DNA from: Acidobacteriota bacterium | GTDB taxonomy: Bacteria > Acidobacteriota > UBA6911 > RPQK01 | Direction of reading: 5' to 3' | Length of the DNA stretch: 8,997 nucleotides | NCBI GenBank assembly: GCA_003819755.1 | Contig: RPQK01000273.1 | Span: 1-8,997 of the forward strand | Part shown: positions 1 through 6,187 of the stretch, piece after piece | How the letters are laid out: each line of letters starts with the position of its first letter | How positions within the stretch are numbered: position 1 is the first letter of the stretch | Made by a program: the position numbers and the translations under genes | Notes under the pieces: model-generated | The model's input: the letters and a program-made list of their open reading frames with translations, nothing else | The model's database searches: none | Told to the model about the DNA's origin: nothing

Positions 1-825
1 GGAGTAAAGGTCGAAGGAGACGTCGTGAAGATAGCCCGGCAAGGATAAGTGGTGAACGCTGAGGAGCAGAGACTGCTGGCTTCGCTCCTTCGGCGGAAAC
101 ACCGTTTCCACGTTGCCTCCGACCATGAGGGAGAGGATCTCCTGCACAGTGGTTTCACCGAAGGGGACCGATATGACACAAAGGCCGTCTCTCAACACCG
201 AAACCCAGTCAGCCAAGCCTTCCAGCTCTTCGAGGCGATGAGTGATGAAGATAAGGGAAAGGCCGCGTTCCTTGAGCTGGCGCATCATCCGGTAGAGCTT
301 CTCGCTCTCCCGCTCGGAGAAATAGGCCGTCGGCTCGTCGAGGATAAGCACTTTTTGTGCGCGAACCAGGGAGCGGAGAATCTCAACCTGCTGCTTCTGC
401 GAAGGACTGAGGCCGGCCACCCGATCGTCGGCCCCGAAGTCGAGGCTGTATTCCGTGATCAACTGCTCGCTCTTTGACCGGCACTCGTCGTCCCGGATCA
501 ATCCCCAGCGTGTCTGTTCGATCCCCAGGAAGATGTTGGCTGTTACCGTCAGTTGTTCGGCGAGATTCAACTCCTGCGGGATCAGACTGATGCCGGCCCC
601 CTGAGCCTCCGCCGGCATTCTCCAGCTGACCTGGCGTTCGTCCAACTCCAACCTGCCTGAGTCAGGAATGTAGACACCGGCCAGAATCTTCATGAGCGTC
701 GATTTGCCGGCGCCGTTTTCCCCGATCAAAGCGTGGATTTGGCCCGCCTCGAAACAGAGGCTGATATCCTTCAGAACCGAGTTGCCTCCGAAGCTCTTGC
801 TGATGCCCTGAACGCGAAGGAGCAT
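1..825 (-). CDS. Sugar-type ABC transporter ATP-binding protein (RbsA/MglA class), N-terminal part, runs off left edge
   Basis: This is the cytoplasmic ATPase that would power import of the solute captured by the binding protein encoded just upstream. The frame opens with ATG at 825 and is uninterrupted for 275 codons to the window edge, so the 3' part is missing; family members are about 500 aa with two nucleotide-binding domains (NBDs). Visible in NBD1: Walker A GENGAGKST at residues 35-43, Q-loop Gln84, signature LSPSQ at 139-143, Walker B with VLILDEPTA at 159-167, and H-loop His196 in ITHR. NBD2 begins near residue 252. The signature departs from the usual LSGGQ/LSxGQ because both glycine positions are replaced. 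No Shine-Dalgarno sequence precedes the ATG; a heptad hairpin ends a few bases before it. The specific sugar cannot be inferred. Class assignment is confident, substrate is not. Confidence 0.93.
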   Translation of the reverse strand, partial: MLLRVQGISKSFGGNSVLKDISLCFEAGQIHALIGENGAGKSTLMKILAGVYIPDSGRLELDERQVSWRMPAEAQGAGISLIPQELNLAEQLTVTANIFLGIEQTRWGLIRDDECRSKSEQLITEYSLDFGADDRVAGLSPSQKQQVEILRSLVRAQKVLILDEPTAYFSERESEKLYRMMRQLKERGLSLIFITHRLEELEGLADWVSVLRDGLCVISVPFGETTVQEILSLMVGGNVETVFPPKERSQQSLLLSVHHLSLPGYLHDVSFDLYS

Positions 826-925
826 AGTCTAAAGGATGAAGGATGAAGGATGAAGATGAAAAAAGGAAGAAGGCAGAAGTTCTCTCGTCTTCATCCTTCA
901 TCCTTCATCCTTCATCCTTCATCCT
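826..925. repeat. Inverted heptad array (GGATGAA)3 / (TTCATCC)5 between the two ABC genes
   Basis: On the plus strand three perfect GGATGAA units (834-854) plus a partial one are followed, after about 30 bp of unrelated sequence, by five perfect TTCATCC units (890-924). The two arms are reverse complements, so either strand can fold into a stem of 21 bp or more. The right arm touches the TAA stop of the binding-protein gene (926-928), and the left arm ends 8 bp before the ATPase ATG. In the operon transcript the hairpin would therefore lie exactly between stop and start. It could act as a processing or stability element, an attenuator, or simply be a neutral repeat. No T-tract follows the stem, so a classical intrinsic terminator is unlikely. 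Confidence 0.92.
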
Positions 926-1894
926 TTATTTCAAGTACTTGTCCAATGGCGGATTAACGAGGCGCTGGATCTCGGGGCTGCCGAGGTTCTCCTTCGTGAC
1001 GAGGTAGACCTTGGTCGCGATGCGACGCTCGGGTGCCTTGCCCCGGAGCTTGTCGTTCAAAGTGCGAACCGCTTCGTAGCCGATCATGAACGGGTCCTGA
1101 TGGACCAGGGAATCGAGGACGCCGGCGTACAGGTCTTCGATCAAAGTCGGCGAGGAATCAAAGCCCACAACGACCACGCGACCGACCCGTTTCAGGCCTT
1201 TCACAGCCTGTACCGCGCCGACTGTGCTTGACTCATTTGAAGCGAAGATGCCGTCCAAATCAGGGTTGGCGTTCAGGATGTCCTCGGCGACCGCGAGCGA
1301 TCTCGCCTGATCGCCCATGCCGTACTGAAAAGCGACCAGCTTCAGGTCTGGATATTTCGATTTCAGAGTCTCCTGGAATCCCTTCTCCCGTTCATTCGTG
1401 GACACGCTCCCGGCTACGACACCAAGAAGAGCGACCTTGCCTTTGCCTTTCAGCCTCGTCGCGAGCCGGTCGGCTCCCATGACACCACCCTGATAGTTGT
1501 CGGTTGAGACGTAGGAAACGTACTTGTCTGTCTCAATGCCGCTGTCGAAAATCGTGACCGGGATGCCGCGCTGCATCGCCTTCTCGACCACCGGCGCGAG
1601 CGCCTTCCCGTGGTTTGGCGCCAGTCCGATCGCATCGACCCCCCGATTCAGGAAGTCCTCGACAATGTTGATCTGGGGCGCGAAGTCAGTCTCTGATGCC
1701 GGGCCATTCCACAACACTTTGACCTTCAAGTCTTGACCGGCGGCTGCCGCGCCGGCGTGGACACTCTGCCAGAAGACGAGCGATTGGCTCTTTGGGACAA
1801 CCGCAATTTCGAACGTCTTCTCCCCCGTTGGGGTCTGGGTCTGGCAGCTGACCAGCAGGCAGGCAAGCATCAGGCAGGCGATCAGTGTTCTCAT
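926..1894 (-). CDS. Lipoprotein sugar-type ABC substrate-binding protein (RbsB-like, periplasmic-binding type 1 fold)
   Basis: It captures a solute, probably a sugar or sugar-like compound, outside the inner membrane and delivers it to the ABC importer whose ATPase follows. The start at 1894 gives 322 aa with a lipoprotein signal: a hydrophobic stretch, then the lipobox LVSC with Cys17, so the mature protein should be membrane-anchored. Type-1 binding-protein hallmarks are seen in order: FDSG at 116-119, STDN at 130-133, TNERE with Arg169, SNES at 219-222 and GFDSS at 244-248. Length is usual for the family. An in-frame ATG at 2089 would add 65 residues, but those are mostly the translation of heptad repeats (FILHPSS units) and would bury the signal peptide, so it is rejected. 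No Shine-Dalgarno sequence precedes the chosen start; a TATAAT lies 9 nt upstream. The ligand is unknown. Confidence 0.93.
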   Translation of the reverse strand: MRTLIACLMLACLLVSCQTQTPTGEKTFEIAVVPKSQSLVFWQSVHAGAAAAGQDLKVKVLWNGPASETDFAPQINIVEDFLNRGVDAIGLAPNHGKALAPVVEKAMQRGIPVTIFDSGIETDKYVSYVSTDNYQGGVMGADRLATRLKGKGKVALLGVVAGSVSTNEREKGFQETLKSKYPDLKLVAFQYGMGDQARSLAVAEDILNANPDLDGIFASNESSTVGAVQAVKGLKRVGRVVVVGFDSSPTLIEDLYAGVLDSLVHQDPFMIGYEAVRTLNDKLRGKAPERRIATKVYLVTKENLGSPEIQRLVNPPLDKYLK

Positions 1895-1903
1895 TGTGGA
1901 GGT

Positions 1904-1909
1904 ATTATA
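1904..1909 (-). promoter_or_regulatory. Candidate -10 box (TATAAT) for the ABC operon, possibly leaderless
   Basis: A perfect TATAAT on the minus strand ends 9 nt before the ATG at 1894. If used, transcription would begin at or within a base or two of the start codon, which fits the absence of a Shine-Dalgarno sequence. No convincing -35 lies 16-18 bp upstream (TGTCAA at 17 bp spacing matches the consensus poorly). This is inference from one hexamer. Confidence 0.35.
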
Positions 1910-1940
1910 TGCGGCAAGCGCGGCGGTTGACACCCTCGGG

Positions 1941-2053
1941 AAGGATGAAGAAGGATGAAGGATGAAGGATGAAGAAAAGGATGAAGGATGAAGGATGAAG
2001 GATGAAGGATGAAGAAAAGGATGAAGGATGAAGGATGAAGGATGAAGAATGAA
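1941..2053. repeat. GGATGAA heptad array, 13 perfect units with GAAAA interruptions
   Basis: Thirteen exact GGATGAA copies occur at 1943-1949, 1953-1973 (3), 1979-2013 (5) and 2019-2046 (4), with a degenerate last copy to 2053. GAAAA interrupts the array at 1974-1978 and again at 2014-2018, so five heptads plus GAAAA form a 40-bp higher-order unit; blocks of 3, 5 and 4 heptads are visible. Because 7 is not a multiple of 3, this strand meets TGA in every frame each 21 bp, while the opposite strand is open in all frames. The array lies upstream of the binding-protein gene and downstream of the FN3/PKD gene. Confidence 0.95.
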
Positions 2054-2054
2054 C

Positions 2055-2162
2055 ATCCTTATCCTCATCCTTCTTTTTTCATCCTTCATCCTTCATCCTT
2101 CATCCTGACGGCATTGTAAGCCTCAAAGGTCAGACCTTCCTTTCTTTCATCCTTCATCCTTT
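2055..2162. repeat. Inverted heptad block TTCATCC (4 + 2 perfect units) facing the GGATGAA array
   Basis: Four tandem TTCATCC units (2078-2105), preceded by degenerate ATCCTT copies (2055-2072), are followed by a 40-bp unique stretch and two further units (2146-2159). The second pair ends 5 bp from the stop codon of the 737-aa gene. These copies are the reverse complement of the neighbouring array, so a very long hairpin or cruciform is possible. As in the 826-925 gap, the GGATGAA arm is on the left and the TTCATCC arm on the right. Confidence 0.9.
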
Positions 2163-2164
2163 TC

Positions 2165-4378
2165 TTACGGCTTTTGCCCGTCGCCCAGCCGGTAGAATTC
2201 GCCGGAGTTATCCCCGATTAACGCAAAACCGACCAGGTACTCCGAGCTTGTGACCTTCAACCACCCGCCCACTTGCTGAAAAGCGGAGCCGAAGAGGGCG
2301 CTGCTGTTCAGAGTGTTCACCACTCGAGCGCCAGCCGGTATGGAAAGCGTCTTGGATGCCGCGAGGACTCCCGATCGGCTGAACGCGTCCAGCCGAACCG
2401 AGGCGGCGGCCGTCCCGGTATTCTTCAGGACCAGTCCGGTGAAGGTGTTGCTCGCGGTCTCCTGCGAGATCTGCAGAAAGGCCGTGTCGCGACGTCCGAC
2501 TGACACGAGCGGAAGCACGGCTTTCGCTTTCCGCCCAGCACCCAGCAAGCGAATCGACCCGGCCAAGGGAGGTTTCTGTCCCGTGGTTGACGGATCGGGA
2601 TAGATCACCTCGAGGGTGATGTGCCCCGAAGCTGAACTCTGTCCGGCAAGCAACGAGGCGAGAGGAAACAGGGAGCTGACCCGAGCGTTGAGCAAGCCTT
2701 TTCCGGCGATCGTCGCCTCTTTGGTGGCCAGCTGGCCGGTAGCGGCGTACGCTGTTGCGCGGATCCTGATCGGCGTTGGGGCTTCGTTGACAAGACTGAT
2801 GTCGGTATCTTCTCCAGCCAATCCGACCACGAAATGCGGTATCCAGAGCCGCGAAGACGGATTAAGGATCTGAGGCGGCACGATTGCGAGGCTGTCCTGG
2901 TCTGCCTGGATCAGAAAGGCCTCGACCAACCGGCTCCCGGACAGCCTCAGATAGTAATCCTGGCCTGTCGCCTGAATCGTTCCGAGGAAACTGGTCAGGC
3001 TTCCTTGTTTCGCGGCGTTCGGCACCAGGCTCGTCACGACCTCTCTCAGAACTGTCCCGTCGGCTGTCAGCAGCCGAAGCGTGACATCGACGGACTGAGC
3101 GGAGTCGGGATTAGCCAGCACAAGCAGACTCGCCTCCGGGCTGTTCAGGCCAGCCGCCGGAAAATGGAGAACGGAGGCCGGAACGAACTCGGTCCCCAGG
3201 CTGTCGGTCCTCAGCTGATCAGAGCTGGTCAGCGTGAGAACGTTTTTGATGTTCGGTGTGCTTTTCGCGCGCAGGACGGAACCGGCGGGAATCGTGAGGC
3301 TGCTCACCAGGACCGACTCCTGGAAGGACGCCTTAACCAAGGTTGTCCCGATAGCTAAGCGGTTTCCCGCTGAGTCGAGTGACGTAAGCTCGACAGCACT
3401 TGTTCCCGTGCCGAGGTTGGTGAAGCTAGCCGTGATCGAGTTGTTATCGAGAAGCGGGTGGATGCCCTGTGTCGAGCCCGGGATAATCAGGCCGGCGGAA
3501 TCGGTCGGGCTGACAAAGACCCTCACATCATCGTAGTTGGACGCGCCATATGGATCTTTGACCGTTAACCGGAAAATCATGGTGGTCGTCGTCGTAACCG
3601 TCGGTGCGGTAAACGACGCGATCGGTGTGGCGGAATCCTGTAGAGTCACCGTCGGACCGCTTCTCTGCTGCCAGGCGAAGGTGATCTTGTCGCCATTCGG
3701 GTCGCTGCCCGTCCCGATAAGTTTGGCCTTTTGCCCACTCGCGTACATTCTGTCAACGCCGCCATCAGCGACCGGCGGGTAATTAACCCCGGCGACGACT
3801 TGCACGAGCATGTTGTCGGAGGCCAGTCCTCCTCTTCCGTCGCTCACAGTTACCCGGAATTGGAGCGAGGCGGAGGCCAGAGGCGCCCGAAAGCTCATCA
3901 TGCTTGAACCGGCCGCCTCAACTGTGACGGCGGGCCCGCTTACTTGGGACCAGGAAAAAATGACTGGATCTCCGTCGGGGTCGGCCCCGCTTGCTGTGGC
4001 GGTAAGGTAGGCACCCGCAGGGACTGTTTTGTCGGGACCTGCGTTAGCGCTTGGCGTCCGGTTCTGCGTCGGGATGGTGACACCCACCTCCTCGGAAAAT
4101 CCGCTTTCGAGCCAGCTCGAGTTAACCGCTGTGATCGTGTAGTAGTAAGTGGACCCTTCGATGACCGCAGAGTCGTCGAAAGAAGTGGACGCGATCGGGT
4201 TCTGGGTCAGCGGAACATAACCGTTCCCCGGCGTCAGGGTACGGTACACCTTGTAGCCGACGATATCGGACTCCGTGTTTGGGTACCAGGTCAGAGATGC
4301 AATGGCACCGTGGATTGAAGTGAAACAGGTTACGACAATGAAGATGGCACAGAAGTACTTGGAAAACGTGAAATGCAT
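2165..4378 (-). CDS. Secreted FN3/PKD-domain protein with tandem C-terminal beta-sandwich-like repeats
   Basis: A 737-aa exported protein of unknown exact role; the composition suggests an extracellular or surface protein for adhesion or carbohydrate contact. Residues 1-27 look like a Sec signal peptide (KYF followed by a hydrophobic core, possible cleavage after IHG or AIA). Residues 28-103 resemble a fibronectin type III domain (LTWYPNTESDIVGYKVYR start, YYYTITAVN strand). Residues 109-196 and 200-290 are two PKD/Ig-like domains with matching elements (ADPDGDPVIFSW and SDPNGDKITFAW; FRVTVSDGRGG and FRLTVKDPYGA). From about 300 to the end, roughly four degenerate ~110-aa segments recur, with LxxLDSAG/LRLLTADG and IPAG-type turns, ending in LVGFALIGDNSGEFYR. 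No catalytic motif, sortase signal or C-terminal membrane anchor is seen. The ATG at 4378 is preceded by GGGGGAGGG, supporting this start. It is divergent from the NCS1 gene. Confidence 0.88.
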   Translation of the reverse strand: MHFTFSKYFCAIFIVVTCFTSIHGAIASLTWYPNTESDIVGYKVYRTLTPGNGYVPLTQNPIASTSFDDSAVIEGSTYYYTITAVNSSWLESGFSEEVGVTIPTQNRTPSANAGPDKTVPAGAYLTATASGADPDGDPVIFSWSQVSGPAVTVEAAGSSMMSFRAPLASASLQFRVTVSDGRGGLASDNMLVQVVAGVNYPPVADGGVDRMYASGQKAKLIGTGSDPNGDKITFAWQQRSGPTVTLQDSATPIASFTAPTVTTTTTMIFRLTVKDPYGASNYDDVRVFVSPTDSAGLIIPGSTQGIHPLLDNNSITASFTNLGTGTSAVELTSLDSAGNRLAIGTTLVKASFQESVLVSSLTIPAGSVLRAKSTPNIKNVLTLTSSDQLRTDSLGTEFVPASVLHFPAAGLNSPEASLLVLANPDSAQSVDVTLRLLTADGTVLREVVTSLVPNAAKQGSLTSFLGTIQATGQDYYLRLSGSRLVEAFLIQADQDSLAIVPPQILNPSSRLWIPHFVVGLAGEDTDISLVNEAPTPIRIRATAYAATGQLATKEATIAGKGLLNARVSSLFPLASLLAGQSSASGHITLEVIYPDPSTTGQKPPLAGSIRLLGAGRKAKAVLPLVSVGRRDTAFLQISQETASNTFTGLVLKNTGTAAASVRLDAFSRSGVLAASKTLSIPAGARVVNTLNSSALFGSAFQQVGGWLKVTSSEYLVGFALIGDNSGEFYRLGDGQKP

Positions 4379-4381
4379 GAC

Positions 4382-4389
4382 CCTCCCCC
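4382..4389 (-). promoter_or_regulatory. Ribosome binding site of the FN3/PKD gene
   Basis: The minus strand reads GGGGGAGG immediately upstream of the ATG at 4378. It is a strong purine-rich Shine-Dalgarno match, although the GGAGG core sits only 3 nt from the start. It contrasts with the two ABC genes, which have none. Confidence 0.6.
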
Positions 4390-4464
4390 GAAGATCGCTT
4401 CAACATCCCCCTCGAAGACCGGGAGGTTTGTAGTTCAGTCTCGGAGAAGCAGTCAGTAACGTAG

Positions 4465-4497
4465 GTCACACCAGTCTGGGAGCCTGCGTCACATCAG
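4465..4497. promoter_or_regulatory. Direct repeat GTCACAYCAG x2 in the divergent intergenic region
   Basis: GTCACACCAG (4465-4474) recurs as GTCACATCAG (4488-4497), a 9/10 match with a start-to-start distance of 23 bp, close to two helical turns. It lies upstream of both the FN3/PKD gene and the NCS1 promoter, a plausible place for a regulator to bind. No known regulator is assigned; two copies could arise by chance. Confidence 0.3.
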
Positions 4498-4532
4498 CCT
4501 ACTTTCGCTGTGAGAAATGCGGAGCATTAGTG

Positions 4533-4561
4533 TTGACCGCCGGAGCGCCTGCAACTACATT
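4533..4561 (+). promoter_or_regulatory. Sigma70-like promoter for the NCS1 transporter group
   Basis: TTGACC (4533-4538) is followed after 17 bp by TACATT (4556-4561). This matches the -35 in 5 of 6 positions and the -10 in 4 of 6, at ideal spacing. The expected start near 4568 lies inside the longest possible reading frame of the permease (ATG at 4517), which supports the downstream ATG at 4619 as the true start with a leader of about 50 nt. Confidence 0.42.
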
Positions 4562-4618
4562 GTCGGGGAACATGGGATCGCCGACTCTTCAAGAACGCCG
4601 CCACTGGACGGGAACAAG

Positions 4619-6001
4619 ATGACGTCAAGACTATCGAACATCGTCTCGCGGATGGACAAGCTGTATGAGTTTGACCGGGAGGAAGTGAAAGCCGAGAACC
4701 TGCATTCCGGGGCGAAATTCGCGGGGGTGTTCGCCGGGGAGCACGTGGCCGCAACCGAATTTGTTATCGGCGCGTTCTTTGTGCTTCACGGCGTCCGCCT
4801 GGTCGATCTCCTGATCGGACTGGCCCTTGGTAACCTCCTTGCGGTCCTTTCCTGGACCCTGATTTGCGCACCGATAGCCACGAGGGTCCGATTGACGCTT
4901 TACTGGTACCTGCGGCGAATCGCCGGCCCCGGCTTAACCGCGGTCTACAACGTCGCCAACGCCATTATGTACTGCATCCTGGCTGGAGCGATGATCTCCA
5001 TCTCCGCTACGGCGGTCGGCCTGGGCTTTGGAATCCCGGTACCGCCGCTTGACGCCGTCTATCCGGCCAGCGTCGGCTGGATCGTCCTGGCTTTCCTCAT
5101 CGGGGCGGGGTTCACCACGCTGGCCATCCTCGGCTTCGAGCGGCTGAGCCGTTTTGCTTCGGTCTGTTCGCCCTGGATTTTCGTGATCTTCGTGGCGGGC
5201 GCGCTGGCTGTTCTCCCGACGCTTGGTGTCGAGAAAGACCTGAGTAACCTGTGGCAGGTGGCGACCACCCGGATCTGGAACGGACAGCCCAGCCCGGGAC
5301 AGGAGAAATTTGGCCTGTGGCACATTCTGTTCTTTGCCTGGTTTGCCAACCTTGCGATGCATATCGGGCTGTCGGATATGGCCTTGTTCCGGTATGCAAA
5401 GCGGTCCAGTTACGGGCTCTACTCGGCGTTCGGCATGTACCCGGGGCACATGCTCGCCTGGATCTGTTCCGGGGTGATGGTGGCGGCGGCGAACCGGGCG
5501 ATGAACCCTGGTCTTATGGCCTATCAGGCCGCGGGCCTGGCCGGAATAGGGGCCGTTCTCCTGGCAGGATGGACCACGGCTAACCCCACTCTTTATCGTG
5601 CCGGGCTGGCTCTTCAGATCGTCACCCCCAACTGGCCGCGGTGGAAGATAACCCTGGTGGCGGGGGCCATTACGACAGTCCTCGCCTGTTTCCCGGTCTT
5701 CTTCCTTAAACTGCTTGACTACGTGGCCATCTACGGCCTCGTTCTGATGCCGATTGGCGCTATTGTTTTCACGGAACACTGGATTCTCCCCCGCCTCGGG
5801 ATCGAACAGTATCAAGCCGAAAAGAAGGGGTGGGCGTTCAACTGGAATGCGGCGATAGTGTGGGTCGGGACTCTGGTCGCGTGCTTCTACATGCCGATCC
5901 ACCTGTTCTTCCGCTGGCTGCCCGGCTATTTCATTGCCGTGGTCTCCTACGTCATCTTGCAGCGGATCACCGATTCAAGAAGGGGGGCGGAACGAGTATG
6001 A
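4619..6001 (+). CDS. NCS1-family (purine/cytosine permease, CodB-like) membrane transporter
   Basis: A polytopic inner-membrane protein expected to co-transport a nucleobase or related small compound with a cation. From the ATG at 4619 it has 460 aa, about the family length, with roughly 12 hydrophobic segments (for example near 44-58, 62-86, 108-138, 152-172, 183-201, 232-251, 276-292, 303-318, 345-365, 368-386, 409-428, 434-448). WTTANPTLYRAGLALQ at 318-333 resembles the NCS1 signature around a later helix (W-T-x-N-x-x-L-Y in CodB-type proteins). GEHVAATEFVIG at 40-51 and the LWHILFFAWFANLAMHIG helix are other striking segments. An upstream in-frame ATG at 4517 would give 494 aa, but it has no Shine-Dalgarno sequence and a promoter lies inside the extra stretch; GGGA lies 8 nt before 4619. 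Substrate cannot be told from the sequence. The gene overlaps the next one by ATGA. Confidence 0.85.
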   Translation: MTSRLSNIVSRMDKLYEFDREEVKAENLHSGAKFAGVFAGEHVAATEFVIGAFFVLHGVRLVDLLIGLALGNLLAVLSWTLICAPIATRVRLTLYWYLRRIAGPGLTAVYNVANAIMYCILAGAMISISATAVGLGFGIPVPPLDAVYPASVGWIVLAFLIGAGFTTLAILGFERLSRFASVCSPWIFVIFVAGALAVLPTLGVEKDLSNLWQVATTRIWNGQPSPGQEKFGLWHILFFAWFANLAMHIGLSDMALFRYAKRSSYGLYSAFGMYPGHMLAWICSGVMVAAANRAMNPGLMAYQAAGLAGIGAVLLAGWTTANPTLYRAGLALQIVTPNWPRWKITLVAGAITTVLACFPVFFLKLLDYVAIYGLVLMPIGAIVFTEHWILPRLGIEQYQAEKKGWAFNWNAAIVWVGTLVACFYMPIHLFFRWLPGYFIAVVSYVILQRITDSRRGAERV

Positions 6002-6168
6002 GAGTCATCGTGCAGGCTGTCTCTGTCCTCAGTCTCGTGATCTGTCTGGGAGCCGCAGTCTTTCGGTTCATCGATCTGGCCGGCTACTCGACGTACACAA
6101 CGGTCCTCGGGATTTTCTCTGTCGTCTACTTCGTGGCCGCCACGACCTGGTCCGAGATGCGGCGCTAG
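5998..6168 (+). CDS. 56-aa two-TM small membrane protein, translationally coupled to the NCS1 permease
   Basis: The ATG at 5998 shares the bases ATGA with the permease stop (5999-6001), a classic coupling arrangement, and a G-rich Shine-Dalgarno-like stretch (5981-5990) precedes it. The 56-aa product has two hydrophobic segments, about residues 3-22 and 32-50, joined by a short RFIDLAGYSTYTT loop, and ends in the charged tail WSEMRR. I do not recognise a family. By analogy with small two-TM subunits encoded next to some sodium-symporter-type transporters, it may be an accessory subunit that helps assembly or activity of the permease; this is inference. The gene is too short for many annotation cut-offs. 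Confidence 0.68.
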   Translation: MRVIVQAVSVLSLVICLGAAVFRFIDLAGYSTYTTVLGIFSVVYFVAATTWSEMRR

Positions 6169-6187
6169 TCGGCTCGGTCACCAGGTC

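Noticed and set aside
49..477. Plus-strand ORF of 142 aa at the left edge
   Set aside because: It is antisense to the ABC ATPase frame, which carries every NBD motif.
1927..1932. Perfect TTGACA on the plus strand as a -35 box
   Set aside because: No -10-like hexamer lies 15-19 bp downstream (the heptad array begins there), and no plus-strand gene follows.
2126..2138. AAGGTC-A-GACCTT palindrome as a terminator of the FN3/PKD gene
   Set aside because: The loop is only one base and no T-run follows on the minus strand; at most a 4-bp stem could form.
1941..2162. Repeat array considered as CRISPR
   Set aside because: The units are 7 bp, contiguous and without unique spacers; no cas gene is present. 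It is a simple-sequence heptad array.
2834..3358. Plus-strand ORF of 174 aa and several neighbours at 3234-4318
   Set aside because: These are antisense shadows of the FN3/PKD protein gene with no domain signal or ribosome binding site.
4517..4618. Upstream ATG (4517) as start of the NCS1 permease
   Set aside because: It has no Shine-Dalgarno sequence, the extra 34 residues are hydrophilic and unlike the family, and a good promoter lies within this stretch. It cannot be fully excluded.
4934..5902. Minus-strand ORF of 322 aa
   Set aside because: It is antisense to the NCS1 permease; the translation is rich in Arg, Gly, Pro and Asp, typical of the complement of hydrophobic codons.
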